This document shows positions 46,400 to 55,820 of a DNA stretch of 64,000 bases, one piece after another. The stretch covers positions 496,001 through 560,000 of the forward strand of contig JADANN010000302.1 in NCBI GenBank assembly GCA_018806985.1, read 5' to 3'. Positions within the stretch are counted from its first letter, which is position 1; each line of letters begins with the position of its first letter. Source of the DNA: Angiostrongylus vasorum (taxonomy: Eukaryota > Nematoda > Chromadorea > Rhabditida > Metastrongylidae). Position numbers and translations under genes: made by a program. The notes under the pieces were generated by a model. That model saw only the letters and a program-made list of their open reading frames with translations. It searched no databases and was not told the origin of the DNA.

Positions 46400-46640
46400 T
46401 AAATGAAGCTGTTTCTTATGCGAATGCAAATTTATTTATTATGTTTTATCTGCTGGGGTTATGAAAGTGTTTGGCTGAGTACATCGCATCTCAATTTGAC
46501 CTTTCCAGGCTCTGAAGAAGGCGAAACACGTCAGCTATTGTATCCTAATAAATCTATAAAAACAACCTCGTGTCTGCTTAGTGAAGAAAAAACATCGGAT
46601 TATCAGTCAATGCCGAGGTTAACAGAAAGTCGGTGTTGGG
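46400..46640 (+). repeat. Solo PLE-related arm (subfamily 3)
   Basis: Shares GGGGTTATGAAAGTGTTTGG, TTTGACCTTTCCAGGCTC, the tail CTATTGTATCCTAATAAATC and CCGAGGTTAACAGAAAGTCG with the arm at 54.6 kb. The hammerhead here (46,505-46,537) has CUGAAGA and GUC but has lost stem II (GAAGGCGAAACACGUC), so it is dead. Confidence 0.65.
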
Positions 46641-46693
46641 AAAAGCTAGCGCCGAGATGTTTCCATCGGCATCCGTCAACCGTATGAAATACT

Positions 46694-46757
46694 TACTTGA
46701 ATACTCGGATGGTCCGCCTTTACTAGTAGTACAGGCCTCAGCGTAACTTCCATTCGT
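46694..46757 (-). repeat. Family C repeat, 3' fragment
   Basis: TTGAATACTCGGATGGTCCG, TTTACTAGTAGTACAGGCC and CAGCGTAACTTCCATTCG, inverted 3' end. Confidence 0.55.
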
Positions 46758-46964
46758 TTCTATCTGGTGCAATCGTCCTTCATGTTGCTAGTTTGCTTCG
46801 AACATAGTGACGTCTGCGAGGCCCATTCCGAATTCCTAAAAACGTTTCCGTCTGCGAATGCAGATGGTTGAAGTCGGCCGTGAACACGTCCGCCCATCGT
46901 TTGGATGTTTTATATTGCACCAGAATGGTGAATGGTAGTTACGAGGATCGTTTTCGGTCACCTT

Positions 46965-47215
46965 TCTTGGGCAGGATGACCATGTGCGACATCCTCCACT
47001 GGTCTAGGATTTTTTTCCTTTTGAAGGTAGAACATGTGGGTTGCGATTTGTACATGTAAATTGTTTGGGTGGCTTCCAGCTTTAAGAAATTCGGCGGTCA
47101 TATTGTAGGGTCCTGGCGGTGTGCCTTTTTTCATGCTTTCTATCGCAACTCGAGCCTCAGTGGGAAGAATTCCAGGTGGTTTTTCTCCAGCGGAAAGATA
47201 AATTTGAGTAACTGC
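46965..47215 (-). mobile_element. RTE-clade retrotransposon remnant (RT N-terminal region)
   Basis: Minus strand: PPGILPTEARVAIESMKKG, TPPGPYNMTAEFLKAGSHP, then, after a frameshift, ATHMFYLQKEKNPRPVED. Canonical RTE block (VAIxSMKxGTAPGPDxxxADLLRAGG). Better preserved than the 37-kb copy, but truncated on both sides. Confidence 0.8.
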
Positions 47216-47291
47216 AAACATAATTAGTACAGGAAGCTGAAGGTGATTTATAAAATAGGAACTATTCGGGGAACACAATCAGAAGGATGCT

Positions 47292-47515
47292 TAGATATGA
47301 GCGAAACTCCTAACCTCAGATGTGCTTCGGAGCAGTGAGTGCCCTTTTCGCGCCCCCACCTGCTATCTACCACATCAACCATGACCCTTGCTTTGCCTTC
47401 CTGTCAGCCATTTTTTACTATAACCATGTTATGGACAGTCACCCAGCGGGGATTGTTTGGTGAGCACAAATCGATGTTGAACCCAGTTAAGCTGAAGCTA
47501 CAGTCGAGATCAGCG
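47292..47515 (-). repeat. Family B' repeat, degenerate
   Basis: GTCACCCAGCGGGGATTGTT and AACCCAGTTAAGCTGAAGC are family end blocks; the left part (GGATGCTTAGATATGAGCG) matches the 22.2-kb copy. Confidence 0.5.
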
Positions 47516-47589
47516 TTTAATTTTTGTTCACTGCCAGCTAACACTGTGTACTACCACCGCTAAAGTAAAAAACTGACTGGGTGGACGGC

Positions 47590-47705
47590 AAAGCAAGGGT
47601 CTGGTTGGGGCAGTGGATAGCCCATGACCACGGAAAGGTAGTCATGGAATCGAAACCCACCGGAAACCGAGTTTTGCTCATATATCGATATTACTGTGGT
47701 TTTTT
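47590..47705 (+). repeat. tRNA-like SINE head
   Basis: A box GGTTGGGGCAGTGGATAGCC and B box GGAATCGAAACCC about 40 nt apart, then GAGTTTTGCTCATAT. Same unit type as at 15.1 kb. Confidence 0.5.
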
Positions 47706-49186
47706 TTTGCATGATACCCTGTCCCTGGATAAGGAACAGGTATTTACTTTATTCGGTCTTATTCGCTAAGTAAATGCCACTGAAGCAAAGATAGTACCCA
47801 TTGGTTTCATTGACAGGAGGAGAAACATAATGTTGTGATTAGAAGTGGTTGAAGGTGTTATTTTAGAAAATGTGTCCGTTGTTTAGAAAAAAGTTGAGGG
47901 CCAATTGTTCTGTTTATAAAAATGCGCACTACTTCAAAACTTTTGTGAGATCCTGTTGTTCGCGAATCTGCGCTGCATTTTACCACGTTATGGGCAGATG
48001 ACAAATATGCGCGATTACCGACTAAACAAACTACGCGTGCATTTGGTCCTAGGCCTGCAACCCATTTATAAGACCATGCAAGGTGACTCTAGGTCCCACT
48101 TTTTACTCCAGGAAAGCCAAACAGCTTACGAGCATCCCAAGTCTCCAACTACACAGTTCAGAGAGCCCATGAATGCTGTCTTACGAGAAAAGAAACGCTA
48201 AAATTAGAGAGCCTTATAAGGAGAACATATGACTACAGCCCAGTAAACAGCTCAGGTGTGCAACAGGAGCGAATGGAGGCTTTGCATACCCTCTTGGTAT
48301 CCAATTCAAAGACTAACGAGATAACAGATGATAAATGTAGAATGTCCAGTGAACATGGTGAATAGTGTAAAGCAGGAAGTGTCCAACATTTGCTGCAACC
48401 GATCAAATGACAAGTTGTATCTGCACCGCCATTTTCCACAAACCGCTTCCAGCGCTCCCCTATGTCATTGTAAAGCAGAGAAAGGTGTCATATTTGGGAA
48501 GACGCAAGCCGAAAAGAGTACTCGGCCGACACCTAGACTAGACCACTTCCATAATATAGAATAAAATGAATGAGAATTTTGCTGAGTGCTCCATATTTCG
48601 TGAATGCGACCTTTCCAGGCACTCAAGATTATTGATTAGCACCCGTTAGCGATTGAATTCCTGTCACTTAGAGTGTTTAAAGTGCGGTTTACTACCATCC
48701 TAAAAATACAAGGCAAATTCCATGACTATCAACCTCTTTACAATGTTGTTCGCGTTTAATCCGTTTCATTGTTATTGCTTTCACGCTCTTCATGTTCATG
48801 GTATTCTAGCACGTTGAAGTTTAGGTAGATAACTACCTTTTACAGCTTTTCGGTGGTGTTTTGAGTATCCACTTGTTCCATTGTTCTAAGTTTGTCTTTT
48901 ATTACGAAGTAGAATAGGAGTATAGAGCAAACAACAGCAGATCATACACAAGTGTCATTTTATGGAGACAGAATACGGATTTGGGCATCATCCCACTCTT
49001 CGACTCCCCTTTTGAAATCAAAGGAATGTAGTTGGAAATGCGAAAATAAAGTATTAGGGTCCGCATATTCAGCTAATTTCGCCTATTATCCTCTATCTCC
49101 GCCTATCTTCTATAAATCTTCGCTTAGAGGAACAAGTTCTTCCTTCCAGTAGAATTGAATTCTGGTTCTGTAGAGCCCTTAACACA
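47706..49186. other. Unassigned intergenic sequence
   Basis: A 40-codon open stretch near 47,948-48,067 has codon-like composition but no recognised homology. GACCTTTCCAGGCACTCAAG at about 48,608 is a scrap of a PLE arm. Nothing else recognised. Confidence 0.35.
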
Positions 49187-49248
49187 TAATTCTTTGTATT
49201 CTTTTGTTGAGCAAACGTGAAGTGTTATTTTATTCCCTTATTTACGCA

Positions 49249-49289
49249 CAAGCTGACGTTTCGGCGGATTTCGCCTCCCTCAGAGCCTG
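49249..49289 (-). ncRNA. Hammerhead motif, near-complete
   Basis: Minus strand: CAGGCU / AGCUUG stem I (6 bp), CUGAGGG (A9 to G), stem II GGCG/CGCC, GAAA, GUC. One core change. Confidence 0.55.
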
Positions 49290-49840
49290 GAAAGGTCAAA
49301 TTGACAGCAGTCTACCCGGCCGAACACCTTAATAACGAAGCAGAGGAAATGCTAAACCAAGATTTCAATCACGTTGAACACACAATAGCTTCTTTGCACA
49401 CTCACCGCGTTCTATGAGTCTTCCACTGAGTATGTCACGTAGAGACCAACCGCACAGAATTCATATGGAAGCGTAATGTGCCCCCTCCCATCAGAATAAT
49501 AGGCTTATATACTGCCCAATATCACGCGTGATAATGAGGCTTCTTCCCTGCGGTTCATTTTCGGATTTCTGGAATTGATCCAGAACGCCTCGAGAGTTTT
49601 GCGCGCTTGTGTTCGCGATTCCCGTGCGAAGGTCGTGGCCTGTACTTCAAAGTCCTCCGCGTTATGTCTCTGGGTCCTATGCGTGCCTAGTGGGGTATTT
49701 AGTTTACGTTTACCTACTAGGTGTTCTTTATACGGACACAAAGTGGTCTAACTGTTTCGCCAATATATTTGTTCCCGCACGCCTTACAAGAGGGTTGTGT
49801 AGGTGTTTGGCCGAATAGATTGCTCTGAATTTGACCTTTC

Positions 49841-49881
49841 CAGGCTATGAGGAAGGCGAAATCCGCCGAAACGTCAGCTTG
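49841..49881 (+). ncRNA. Hammerhead motif, near-complete
   Basis: Stem I CAGGCU (49,841-49,846) / AGCUUG (49,876-49,881) perfect; AUGAGGA (C3 to A only); stem II GGCG AAAUC CGCC; GAAA; GUC (49,873-49,875). The inverted partner at 49.26 kb has a different single change. Confidence 0.6.
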
Positions 49882-50099
49882 CTCGTGAATAAAGAATAAA
49901 ATAACACCTCGCAGTTACACATAGTTTTCAACTTTTTTATTTTGCCGTCAAGGTTCCTAACATAAACGTACGATGAACTGAACAAGCGACTGGTGAAATT
50001 CGAAAAATTTGAGGCCTCTTTGATTTTTTTTGGAGAGTTTTATTCCTAAGCGTATTAACAATTTACGAAGCATCTTTTAAAAAACTTATGTACACCCCC

Positions 50100-50375
50100 G
50101 AGGACGCGTCTGGCGCAATGGTCGGGGGCGCCGTGCAACACATGTGTGGAATCGATCCTCGCGCCCATGGTCCAGCAAGCCTTCCATCCCTCCGGGGTCG
50201 GCAAATTGGTACTTGTCTGGGAGTATAACAGACTGGGTCGATACATCTGTGGACCACTGTGAGTTATTGTAAAGGTCAGATATGCATTCAGTCACCTCCA
50301 AACGATGCTTAAGTTAGATGCGTGGCGCCTGCCTCACGGATTGATAATCGCCGAGAGCTTTATCCTTTATCCTTT
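50100..50375 (+). repeat. SINE family A copy, full length
   Basis: GGACGCGTCTGGCGCAATGG head, GGAATCGATCCTCGCGCCC, all core blocks, GAGAGCTTTATCCTTTATCC tail. Confidence 0.9.
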
Positions 50376-50868
50376 TATATACTCCCCTAATGCCATGGAA
50401 CGAAATCTGTTTTCTATATCATTGTAGGGATTTATCGTCAGTTGTCGAAAAACCAACTTTGCTACGAACGTCTTGTTTTAATGTGTGAATAGACTGGAAA
50501 TGTTTGAAGTCATTATAGAGATTGGGATTATTTCATGGAGTCCTTCGAGAAGTTTATATTACGATAAAAATCTCCGTTATCTGACATATGAGGAAGATGT
50601 ATGAAGTGTATGGTTTGGCATAAATTTCAATAGAAATGAATTTTCCTTTACTACTTACGGGTAAAACCTGCAGTTTTGCAGTTTACATGGATTGGAATAG
50701 CTCTGTAATGTCGAAATTATCCGAGGATTTTCCTGGACTTTCAAAGTTTAGAAGATGGTTGCCCTACGGGAGCGAAATTTTCATTGTTGTACCAGTTGTA
50801 AAGGTGGCATTTTTCCTGTCTTTCTTTGCATATGTCTATCTTTCACCGGCATAACCTTCTTCGATTGT
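50376..50868. other. Unassigned sequence
   Basis: No gene or repeat family recognised. Confidence 0.4.
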
Positions 50869-51050
50869 AAATTGGTTCACAGTTTTGTTGATGAGCAGAC
50901 GCAAAGTTGTTACTGCAGTATTTATTCATCCACAGTGGCTGACGTTTCGGCTTTTTTCGCCTTCTTCAGAGCCTGTAAAGCTCAAATTGGCTTGCAATCT
51001 ATGCAACAAAGCACTTCCATAACCTTAGCAGACAAAAAATTAAGGAGTAA
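50869..51050 (-). repeat. Solo PLE-related arm (subfamily 3)
   Basis: Minus strand: CAGGCUCUGAAGAAGGCG hammerhead stretch, then GATGAATAAATACTGCAG and TAACAACTTTGCG, matching the arm at 54.6 kb (GAATGAATAAATACTGTAG). Confidence 0.65.
50935..50977 (-). ncRNA. Hammerhead ribozyme motif, complete core
   Basis: Minus strand: GGCU / AGCC stem I (4 Watson-Crick pairs), CUGAAGA, bulged A, stem II GGC/GCC with an A-rich loop, GAAA, ACGU stem III, cleavage GUC. All catalytic core residues present. Confidence 0.7.
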
Positions 51051-51173
51051 ATTTTCATCCACATAATAAACAGCTTCTATTAAACACGCACCATTTTATT
51101 AAACCGGTTTTTCTTTAACCCCCGGCATTAATAATCAATAGATTTTCTTGGTTTGTTCAACTTACACGAGGTT

Positions 51174-51458
51174 GTTGTAATTCGGCCTACGTTTTGGCTT
51201 CTTCGCGTTTTTCAGAGCGTATGATCCGAGTTGATGGTCCACAGTCGTTCGTCCTCCCGATGGGTCTTCACAGTCGTATCAGGTCAAATCTTCTTGAGTG
51301 GAACACCGTTCCAATGAAGTAACCTCACTTGGCGGCCTTCTTTTATAGAGAATGGTTGCTGACTGATCATATGCTGATATTGAACCATCGGTTCTGAAAA
51401 AGACAATGGCGTCAAAATGTCTGCCAAATAAAAGTTATATAACAACCTTATGTAAGGT
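51174..51458. mobile_element. Foldback element with hammerhead-derived arms (subfamily 4)
   Basis: Left CACGAGGTTGTTGTAATTCG / GCCTACGTTTTGGCTTCTTC and right GACAATGGCGTCAAAATGTC / TGCCAAATAAAAGTTATATA / ACAACCTTA are diverged inverted copies. It shares the GATGGTCCACAGTCGTTCG block with the arms at 4.1 and 41.4 kb. Both cores are mutated. Confidence 0.6.
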
Positions 51459-51482
51459 AAACAATCCGAAGAAATATGTTGA

Positions 51483-51668
51483 TTTCAACGAAGCTGAGAT
51501 ATTTGCAAAACTCTGGACCGCAGGTGCCTATGGTGGGGGAACGAACGTGCTGTTGTCCTTTCCGGGGTGTAACGCGTTCACCACCACACCATGCGGGTCC
51601 TTCGTTTCGCCTGTCTCTCAGCTAGTTCTATAGATCTTTTGCCATCAGCAGTCACCCGTCAACGGATG
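51483..51668 (-). repeat. Family B repeat
   Basis: CAACGAAGCTGAGATATTTGC, CCTTTCCGGGGTGTAACGC, CATGCGGGTCCTTCGTTTCG, CAGTCACCCGTCAACGG. The PLE fragment begins at its right edge. Confidence 0.8.
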
Positions 51669-51675
51669 TCCCATC

Positions 51676-52009
51676 TCACGAAAACACGAATAGTCCTTTA
51701 CAACCGAACACTCTGCCTCCAGCTAGTTTTGTGTGAGCGTCTAGGCGAAACGCACAATTGCAAAAATTTGAGTACCTAATCTCTTGTAAAGTATATGGGG
51801 ACAAATACGTTGGCAAAACGCGTTGACCACTCTTCTCCCGTGCAAAAAGAGCACCTAGTTGGGGAACTTGAATTAAACAGAACACTCTACACTAGGCACG
51901 TATAGAAAAGGAAGGCATAACGGAGAAAATTTCGAAGTAAAGGTCACTATCCTCGCAAGGCAATCCAAAACATCAACGCGTAAAATTCACGAAGGATAAT
52001 TCTCTATTT
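51676..52009 (+). mobile_element. Penelope-like element fragment: GIY-YIG endonuclease end
   Basis: Reads LCERLGETHNCKN, then LISCKVYGDKYVGKTR (the YIG half, here YVG), then frame-shifted matches to the PLE C-terminal tail. It is diverged from copies 1 and 2. It sits directly upstream of PLE copy 1 in the same orientation, as in a partial tandem. Confidence 0.65.
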
Positions 52010-52053
52010 TTAGACAGCAGGACCCTAACGATGGAGTTGACATAAAATTCCGC

Positions 52054-53130
52054 ATGTTTTCGGACGGCGTTCTCAAGACCCTTAATCACTACCGCGATAG
52101 AAAGTTTATCTCTAACCTTACAGCCGCACAAAAATGTGGCATGCGAGAAATTAGAGAATTAATAAACTCAAAAAGAATAAGATTGTCTGTTAGTGATAAG
52201 GGGGGAGAGTTCGTAGTTATTCCTCGCCAGCTGGATGTTGAGATAACAGAGGAACATCTTAGTGATGCTACCCTCTATCGCCCATCCTCTGAAAAAGGAA
52301 TACAAAAGTCAATACCGAAAGCTAAACAATCAATGGGTCAGTGTGGCAAAGGCTGCAGGTTTAAAACCATCGGTTATTTCGCACTTTAAAATCGATACAC
52401 CAACATGTCCCGTCCTATACCTACTTATTAAAACACATAAGTTGGTATCACCTGATGATCTTGCGTCAACCAATCCGTCATCATTTAAGGTTAGACCCAT
52501 CATCAGCTGCGTAGACGGGCCAACGGATAGAATAACCTGGTTTTTAAGCCTAATACTTACCCAGTTGCTTAACCATATTCCAGCTCACCTCACAAACACC
52601 CAAATGTTCCTAGAACGTCTACGTAACGCGTCTCCTAATAACGCGTACGTGATGGAGTCCTTCGACGTTACTGCGTTGTACACCAACGTATCGAATGACT
52701 CCGCAATGCAAGCCATCTTCGAACTTCTTGTTAAACATGAAGGAAGAATAAATATGCATGGCTTGTCCATTCAGCAGCTAATGGCTCTCCTAAAGGAGTG
52801 CCTAAACTGCTCGATTTTCAGATGGTCTGGGAAATATTTCGCGCAAATAAGGGGGGTTGGCTATGGGACAGCGACTGGCACCAAGCCTTGCCATTGTATT
52901 CATGTCTAAGATAGAAGCTCCCTGCTCTCGATCTCCGGCCACTACTCTACTGCAGATATGTAGATGACTGTTTTGTCATCTTCTCTACGCAGGAGGAGAT
53001 GGACAAATGCTTTGAATTATTGAACGAGCAGTCTGAGTACATTAAGTTCACCCGGGAGAAACCGAGAAAAAGACTGGCTTCCGTTTTTAAACGTCCAGAT
53101 AAGCCTATCAAGTAGCGGTTACCTGACAAA
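52054..53130 (+). pseudogene. PLE copy 1 reverse transcriptase (frameshifted)
   Basis: Penelope-type RT. SDGVLKTLNHY and SNLTAAQKCGMREI are N-terminal; from 52,262 CPVLYLLIKTHKLVSPDD, VRPIISCVDGPTDRI and ESFDVTALYTNVSND are RT motifs. NCSIFRWSGKYFAQIRG follows. Then a +1 shift in a G run near 52,853 and another shift near 52,925 break the frame before the catalytic box YCRYVDDCFVIF (YVDD at 52,957-52,968). A third break lies near 53,065. Both catalytic Asp are still encoded. Confidence 0.85.
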
Positions 53131-53370
53131 GTGGTACCGAAAGCCAAGTAACAAGAACATCCTCGTTCACTTCCTTTCTTCCCACCCTTCACACACAAAG
53201 AGGGCGCTTGTGAGAAACATGTTTCGAACAGCCACCTCTGTGTGCACAACCAGGGGAACTAAAGGAAGAATCGCGCGACTTGGCTCGGCAAATAGCCATC
53301 TCCAATGGCTACGAAATAGTAACCCCACGAGATAAGTTTAGAAGGAGAGCGATGCGCCCAAGCGAAACAC

Positions 53371-53760
53371 TTGGCCAAAAAAAAGAAAGTCCCGTTTATG
53401 CTGCCCTTTATTAGCGATGAAGTAAGCGTAGCGATTAAACGATGCTTAAGAAGGGCAGGTCTAGAGGAATCGGTAGCGATAGTTGAAATACCACCGGCTA
53501 CTCTACGTCGTCAGTTAGTTCGTAACCGCCTGTATGACCGTCTATGCGAAACAACAAATTGCGTAATCTGCCCTTACGGCAGGGACGGTGATTGCATGAG
53601 TTCAGGTACGATATACCTGATCTCGTGTAATAATTGCGGAGATGAATATATTGGCGAAACGGGCAGGGCCTTTGTGTATCCGTATAAAAGAACACCTAGA
53701 TGGCAAACGAAAACTAAGACAAAGTACCCCACTAGGCACGCATAGGATACAAAAAGCACA
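53371..53760 (+). pseudogene. PLE copy 1 GIY-YIG endonuclease
   Basis: Connector RRAGLEESVAIVEIPPATL, RNRLYDRLCETTNCVICPYG, then SSGTIYLISCNNCGDEYIGE, with GIY-like (GTIY) and YIG motifs and the following GR. A frameshift right after GRA/GRP turns the catalytic helix (CIRIKEHLDG in copy 2) into FVYPYKRTPR. The cysteines before GIY are typical of PLE endonucleases. Confidence 0.85.
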
Positions 53761-54130
53761 GCGGGGACGATTTTGAAGTAAAAGTCAATATCCTTGCGCA
53801 GGAGACTAGAACACCAGCGCGAAAAACTTCTTGAGGCTTTTTGGATAAATGCCAAAAAACCCTACAATGAATAGCAGGGATGAATGCCCAGAGGTCATAC
53901 GCGACCTGACCCCCGTATGTTCGCATCAATTTCTGATGTGGGATGGTGCAGTCATCAACCTTATGCGACCATAATCAGCTGTTCTAATCTTCCTCATGGG
54001 AAGGCACGTAAAAAAGCGGTGAGTTTTTTTCGAGAAGCTGTTGACCATGTAATTACCATAGAGTTTTTCGTCTTTTTGTAAGTGTCATTGAAGCGTTTGG
54101 CCTAGTAAATTGTATGTCAGTATACCCTTC

Positions 54131-54169
54131 CAGGCTCTGAAGAAGGCGATACTGCCGAAACGTCAGCTA
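54131..54169 (+). ncRNA. Hammerhead ribozyme motif, complete core (PLE copy 1 terminal arm)
   Basis: Stem I GGCU (54,133-54,136) / AGCU (54,165-54,168), with a G-U pair. Core CUGAAGA (54,137-54,143), bulged A, stem II GGC/GCC with a GAUACU loop, GAAA (54,157-54,160), GUC (54,162-54,164). Cut expected after 54,164, within the terminal arm of an otherwise recognisable PLE. Confidence 0.72.
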
Positions 54170-54257
54170 CTGTTGTATTGTATTGTGTTTTTTGTATGGA
54201 AGTAAATGTATGCTGTTTAACAACCTCGCGATTGCTGAACAAGAAAACGACGCATTC

Positions 54258-54405
54258 ATAATTCTCTATATTCCTATTGAGCAAACACTAGGTGTTATTT
54301 TATTCTTTATTACGACGACGCTGATGTTTCGCCGGATTTCGCTTGTCAAGTTGACCTCAATCTACCCAGCCAAACACCTCCATAACCAAACGATATTCGA
54401 AGGAT
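54258..54405 (-). repeat. Solo PLE arm (subfamily 2), core deleted
   Basis: Shares TTGAGCAAACACTAGGTGTT, TTTTATTCTTTATTACG and CCAGCCAAACACCTCCATAA with the arms at 34.9 and 49.2 kb. The segment with CUGANGA is deleted (CGCTTGTCAAGTTGACC). Confidence 0.65.
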
Positions 54406-54584
54406 AAACTGGACACTGGATAAGCTCGCATGACGGCGAGGACACCACATAGAGAGGATGAGTGACTGGATTATCGACTCGGATCTTTCATCATCCTCTT
54501 GTCACCTTATAAATAAAAAAAATGCATATTGATTAGTCACGCTGAGATTGAAGGATATGGCGTTTTTGAAAAAAACGATGACTA

Positions 54585-54840
54585 TTTAAAAGGAGCTGCT
54601 TGCTATGCGTATAGGAATTAATGTATTATGTTTGAGCTGCTGAGGAAATGAAAGTGTTCGAATGAGTAAACTACGTATCAGTTTGACCTTTACCGGCTCT
54701 AAAGTACGCCAACCAGCAGAAACGTCGGCTATTGTGAATGAATAAATACTGTAGTAACAACTTCATGTTTGCTTATAAAGAAAACAGTGAACTATTACCT
54801 AGTGCCGAGATTAAAAGAAGGTCGGTTCTGGGATTTGCTA
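54585..54840 (+). repeat. Solo PLE-related arm (subfamily 3)
   Basis: GAGGAAATGAAAGTGTTCG, AGTTTGACCTTTACCGGCTC, a decayed hammerhead (CUAAAGU ... GAAACGUC), GAATGAATAAATACTGTAG. Confidence 0.6.
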
Positions 54841-54879
54841 CATGTAACTCAGTTTTTTATTCTATAGGGGGTCATCATC

Positions 54880-55345
54880 GCGCGTAAGTTGTTGTAGAAG
54901 AACTCTGATAATGTTTCGGCTTCTTCGCCTTTTTTCAGAGCCACGAGTTAATTGTCCAAAGTTTTTCCGTCCTCACGATATGTGTCTTCGTAGTCGCGTA
55001 GAGTCAAATCTTTTGAAGTATAGTGATGTAATCTTCTATGTTCCAGCCAATGAAATACGCCTTGCTAAAAGATGCATTACTACCATGAGAACATAGGAAT
55101 GCCAACAGATCTACAACCATCCTGTGTAGAAGGGCCCGTCGAGTGAGGAAGGACCATTTGGGCCGTGCTACCGTTCAGGAAAATTTGACTCAATGCAACA
55201 ACGAACACTTATGTAGTGAGAACGAACGGATGTTTACGATCGACTCGAAGAATATGGCTTTAAAGAAGGCGAAAGCACCGAAACGTAGGACGAATAGAGG
55301 TTTTATAATAACCTTGTTTCAGTTTGGTAACTTAGTTCGGCTTTT
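54880..55345. mobile_element. Foldback element with hammerhead-derived arms (subfamily 4)
   Basis: Left arm GTTTCGGCTTCTTCGCC with TTTTTTCAGAGCC; right arm GGCTTTAAAGAAGGCGAAAG with CACCGAAACGTAGG. Inverted. The middle holds the AGTCAAATCTTTTGAAG block shared with 51.3 kb. Confidence 0.55.
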
Positions 55346-55820
55346 TTATAAAGCTAAAAAAGGATGAAGCTATCGACGTTTTCTTGTTCAGCAATCGCGA
55401 GGTTGTTAAACAGCATACATTTACTTCCATAGAAAAAACGCAATACAATACAATAGTAGCTGACGTTTCGGCGTATACTGACCTATAATTTACTAGGCCA
55501 AACGCTTCAATGACACTTACAAAAAAGACGAAAAAACTCTATGGTAATTACATGGTCAACAGCTTCTCGAAAAAACTCACCGCTTTTTTACGTGCCTTCC
55601 CATGAGGAAGATTAGAACAGCTGATTATGGTCGCATAAGGTTGATGACTGCACCATCCCACATCAGAAATTGATGCGAACATACGGGGTCAGGTCGCGTG
55701 TGACCTCTGGGCATTCATCCCTGCTATTCATTGTAGGGTTTTTGGCATTTATCCAAAAAGCCTCAAGAAGTTTTTCGCGCTGGTGTTCTAGTCTCCTGCG
55801 CAAGGATATTGACTTTTACT

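Larger units (their letters stand above)
49187..49914 (-). mobile_element. Deleted Penelope-like element with inverted arms
   Basis: Arms 49,187-49,350 and about 49,800-49,914 are inverted copies, both with hammerhead motifs. The body is the antisense of the PLE C-terminal end; the Cys-rich/GIY-YIG coding part survives only as a short decayed stretch near 49,690-49,800. Very similar to the left end of copy 3 at 34.8-35.6 kb (shared CCATCAGAATAATAGGCTTA). Confidence 0.8.
52010..54252 (+). mobile_element. Penelope-like element, copy 1
   Basis: Sense strand plus. Order: N-terminal region (52,016-52,260), RT (52,262-53,130), connector, GIY-YIG endonuclease (53,371-53,760), 3' non-coding, and terminal arm with hammerhead (54,085-54,252, ending CAACCTCGCGATTGCTG). 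Several frameshifts, so it is no longer autonomous. It is the inverted partner of copy 2 at 55.4-58.0 kb, and the two 3' ends face each other across 1.1 kb. Confidence 0.9.

Noticed and set aside
47948..48070. Possible orphan exon of 40 codons
   Set aside because: Open but without homology I recognise, and no convincing acceptor or donor.
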